Shown here: positions 62,654 through 64,000 of the stretch, in pieces
Layout: every line of letters begins with the position of its first letter
Numbering within the stretch: position 1 is the first letter of the stretch
Assembly (NCBI RefSeq): GCF_007859765.1
Contig: NZ_SIHJ01000001.1
Coordinates: forward strand, 2,805,075 to 2,869,074
Length of the DNA: 64,000 nucleotides
Direction: 5' to 3'
Source of the DNA: Posidoniimonas corsicana
GTDB lineage: Bacteria > Planctomycetota > Planctomycetia > Pirellulales > Lacipirellulaceae
Position numbers and translations under genes: made by a program
Notes under the pieces: generated by a model
What the model was told of the DNA's origin: nothing
Databases searched by the model: none
Seen by the model: only the letters and a program-made list of their open reading frames with translations

Positions 62654-62869
62654 GGCTCAGGCGGGGCTCCCTAGAAACAGTTTGCGTGCTTGCGGGCAGG
62701 GCAGGGGGTCTGCACCGCATCCTAGGCGCCGACCTGCCGGCCGTCGAGGCGCCGCCGCACTACGGTGCGAGCGGCGCGCCGAACGCGTGTTTTTTGACGC
62801 TGGGATGCGCGGTGGGCTAGAATCTCGGTTCTCTTACCACCCTCTATTCCAGCCGGCAGCACCGCAGCT

Positions 62870-63916
62870 ATGAAGACGCCCCACCCCTGGACGCCCGCCC
62901 TCGCCCTCTGCCTGTTGGCGGCGGCCCAGCCAACCCTCGCGCAGCAGCGGACCGTCGACCCGCCGCGGGCGATCGGCCAGATCGAGATCAACGACCCGGC
63001 CGCCGAGTCGCTGATCGACCCCGACGCCGAGATCGAGATCCTCGCCACCGGGTTCGACTGGAGCGAGGGCCCCGTGTGGTCGAAGGAGCTGGGCGCCGTG
63101 CTGTTCAGCGACATCCCGCCGAACTCCATCTACAAGTGGAAGGAGGGCGAGGGGCTGTCGCTCTACCTCAAGCCGTCGGGCTACACCGGCGCGGAGGAGC
63201 GGGGCGGCGAGCCCGGCGCGAACGGGCTGGCAATCGACAAGCAGGGGCGACTGGTCATGTGCCAGCACGGCGACGCCCAGGTCGCGCGGATGGCGGCGCC
63301 GCTCTCCGACCCGGCGCCCAAGTTCGACGCCATCGCCGCCAAGCTCGACGGCAAGCAGCTCAACAGCCCCAACGACCTGGCGCTGCACTCGTCCGGCGCG
63401 ATCTACTTTACGGACCCGCCGTACGGACGCGTCGGCCGGTTCGAGGACCAGGGCCGTGAGCTGGACTTCCAGGGCGTGTACCGCGTGTCGCCGGCGGGCG
63501 AGCTGACGCTGCTCACCAAAGAACTCGAGGCGCCCAACGGCATCGCGTTGTCGCCCGACGAGCGGACGCTGTACGTGGCGCAGTCGTCGGGCCGCCGGCC
63601 CATCTACATGGCCTACAACGTGCAGGAGGACGGCGGCATCGACGAGGGACGCGTGCTGCTGGACGTCAAGCACCTGGCCGCCGACCGCCCCGGCAGCCCC
63701 GACGGCATGGCCATCGACCGCGACGGCAACCTGTTCGCCACCGGGCCCGGCGGCGTGCTGATCATCACGCCCGAGGGCAAGCACCTGGCGACCATCCGCA
63801 CCGGCGAGCGGATCGCCAACTGCACGTTCGGCGGCCCCGACGGCCGCACGCTCTTTATGACTTCTGACATGCACCTCTGCCGCGTGCGCGTGAAGACCGC
63901 CGGCCTCGGCTTCTGA
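62870..63916 (+). CDS. SMP-30/gluconolactonase/LRE family exported lactonase-like protein
   Basis: A 348-residue protein with a signal peptide (ALALCLLAAAQPTLA). The beta-propeller fold contains EILATGFDWSEGPVWSKE (metal-site Glu in the S-E-G-P-x-W motif), GANGLAIDKQGRL, LNSPNDLALHSSGAIYFTDPPYG (Asn and Asp sites) and GSPDGMAIDRDGNLFATG (Asp site). These are the four metal-ligand regions of gluconolactonase-like proteins. It hydrolyses lactones or related sugar-acid esters in the periplasm; the substrate is not inferable. Divergent from the PfkB gene. Confidence 0.92.
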   Translation: MKTPHPWTPALALCLLAAAQPTLAQQRTVDPPRAIGQIEINDPAAESLIDPDAEIEILATGFDWSEGPVWSKELGAVLFSDIPPNSIYKWKEGEGLSLYLKPSGYTGAEERGGEPGANGLAIDKQGRLVMCQHGDAQVARMAAPLSDPAPKFDAIAAKLDGKQLNSPNDLALHSSGAIYFTDPPYGRVGRFEDQGRELDFQGVYRVSPAGELTLLTKELEAPNGIALSPDERTLYVAQSSGRRPIYMAYNVQEDGGIDEGRVLLDVKHLAADRPGSPDGMAIDRDGNLFATGPGGVLIITPEGKHLATIRTGERIANCTFGGPDGRTLFMTSDMHLCRVRVKTAGLGF

Positions 63917-64000
63917 TCCGGGCGCTGGTTGGAGGACGCTGGGCGCTAGTTCTTTTGGTTCTTCCCTCTGGGGATCACCGTGCGCGCCGACCTGTTCCTC

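Overview
The window is GC-rich bacterial chromosome from a planctomycete, most likely of the order Pirellulales. The order is inferred from gene content only. The evidence is the set of families typical of the phylum: DUF1549/DUF1553 planctomycete cytochrome proteins with a DUF1501 partner, DUF1559 proteins with prepilin-like N termini, a YTV-repeat cysteine-rich wall-type protein, tandem-Cys secreted proteins, PQQ-type beta-propellers, and an ECF sigma factor paired with a Ser/Thr kinase. No rRNA, CRISPR array, prophage or intact insertion sequence was seen. There is one tRNA, tRNA-Gln(UUG).

Layout. 1-9.1 kb: a truncated DUF1549/1553 protein, an MFS transporter, a TerC protein, small membrane or Cys-rich proteins, then an ABC exporter and an EEP-family hydrolase in tandem. 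9.1-14.9 kb: a DUF1559 protein, then a likely lysine-catabolic cluster (HglS-like DUF1338, saccharopine/lysine-6-dehydrogenase family protein, ALDH7-type aldehyde dehydrogenase) and a GNAT. 14.9-22.8 kb: DUF885 peptidase-like protein, DUF1549/1553 + DUF1501 pair, MgtC, an AbrB-Doc toxin-antitoxin pair and an RlmI-like methyltransferase. 23-28.4 kb: an accessory island of five related membrane proteins, four of them DUF1559-like, separated by repeated intergenic cassettes and ending in a MITE-like element. 28.4-32.1 kb: nadA, an orphan FliN-type protein and a Cys-rich repeat protein. 32.7-38.6 kb: two PQQ-like propeller proteins, a pseudo-receiver and a GH16 enzyme. 38.6-44.6 kb: an AT-richer orphan gene, a CysQ-type phosphatase, tRNA-Gln, Rex, the YTV protein and CsaA. 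44.8-54.2 kb: adk, a secreted unknown, an ABC ATPase, an S49 peptidase homologue without the usual serine, rseP, dxr and ftsH. 54.4-64 kb: a GH2 beta-galactosidase-like enzyme, BrkB, a DUF1559 protein, the sigma/kinase operon, a PfkB sugar kinase and an SMP-30/gluconolactonase.

How the genes work together. Housekeeping operons are compact: dxr and rseP overlap, and sigma and kinase are 3 nt apart. Three exported Cys-rich proteins fit the proteinaceous, disulfide-rich planctomycete envelope. The lysine cluster could convert the aminoadipate semialdehyde produced from lysine onward toward 2-hydroxyglutarate, with the transaminase located elsewhere. The most unusual part is 23-28.4 kb, where a membrane/DUF1559 gene family and dispersed repeats appear to have expanded together. 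All functions are read from sequence motifs and remembered family features; no database search was run.
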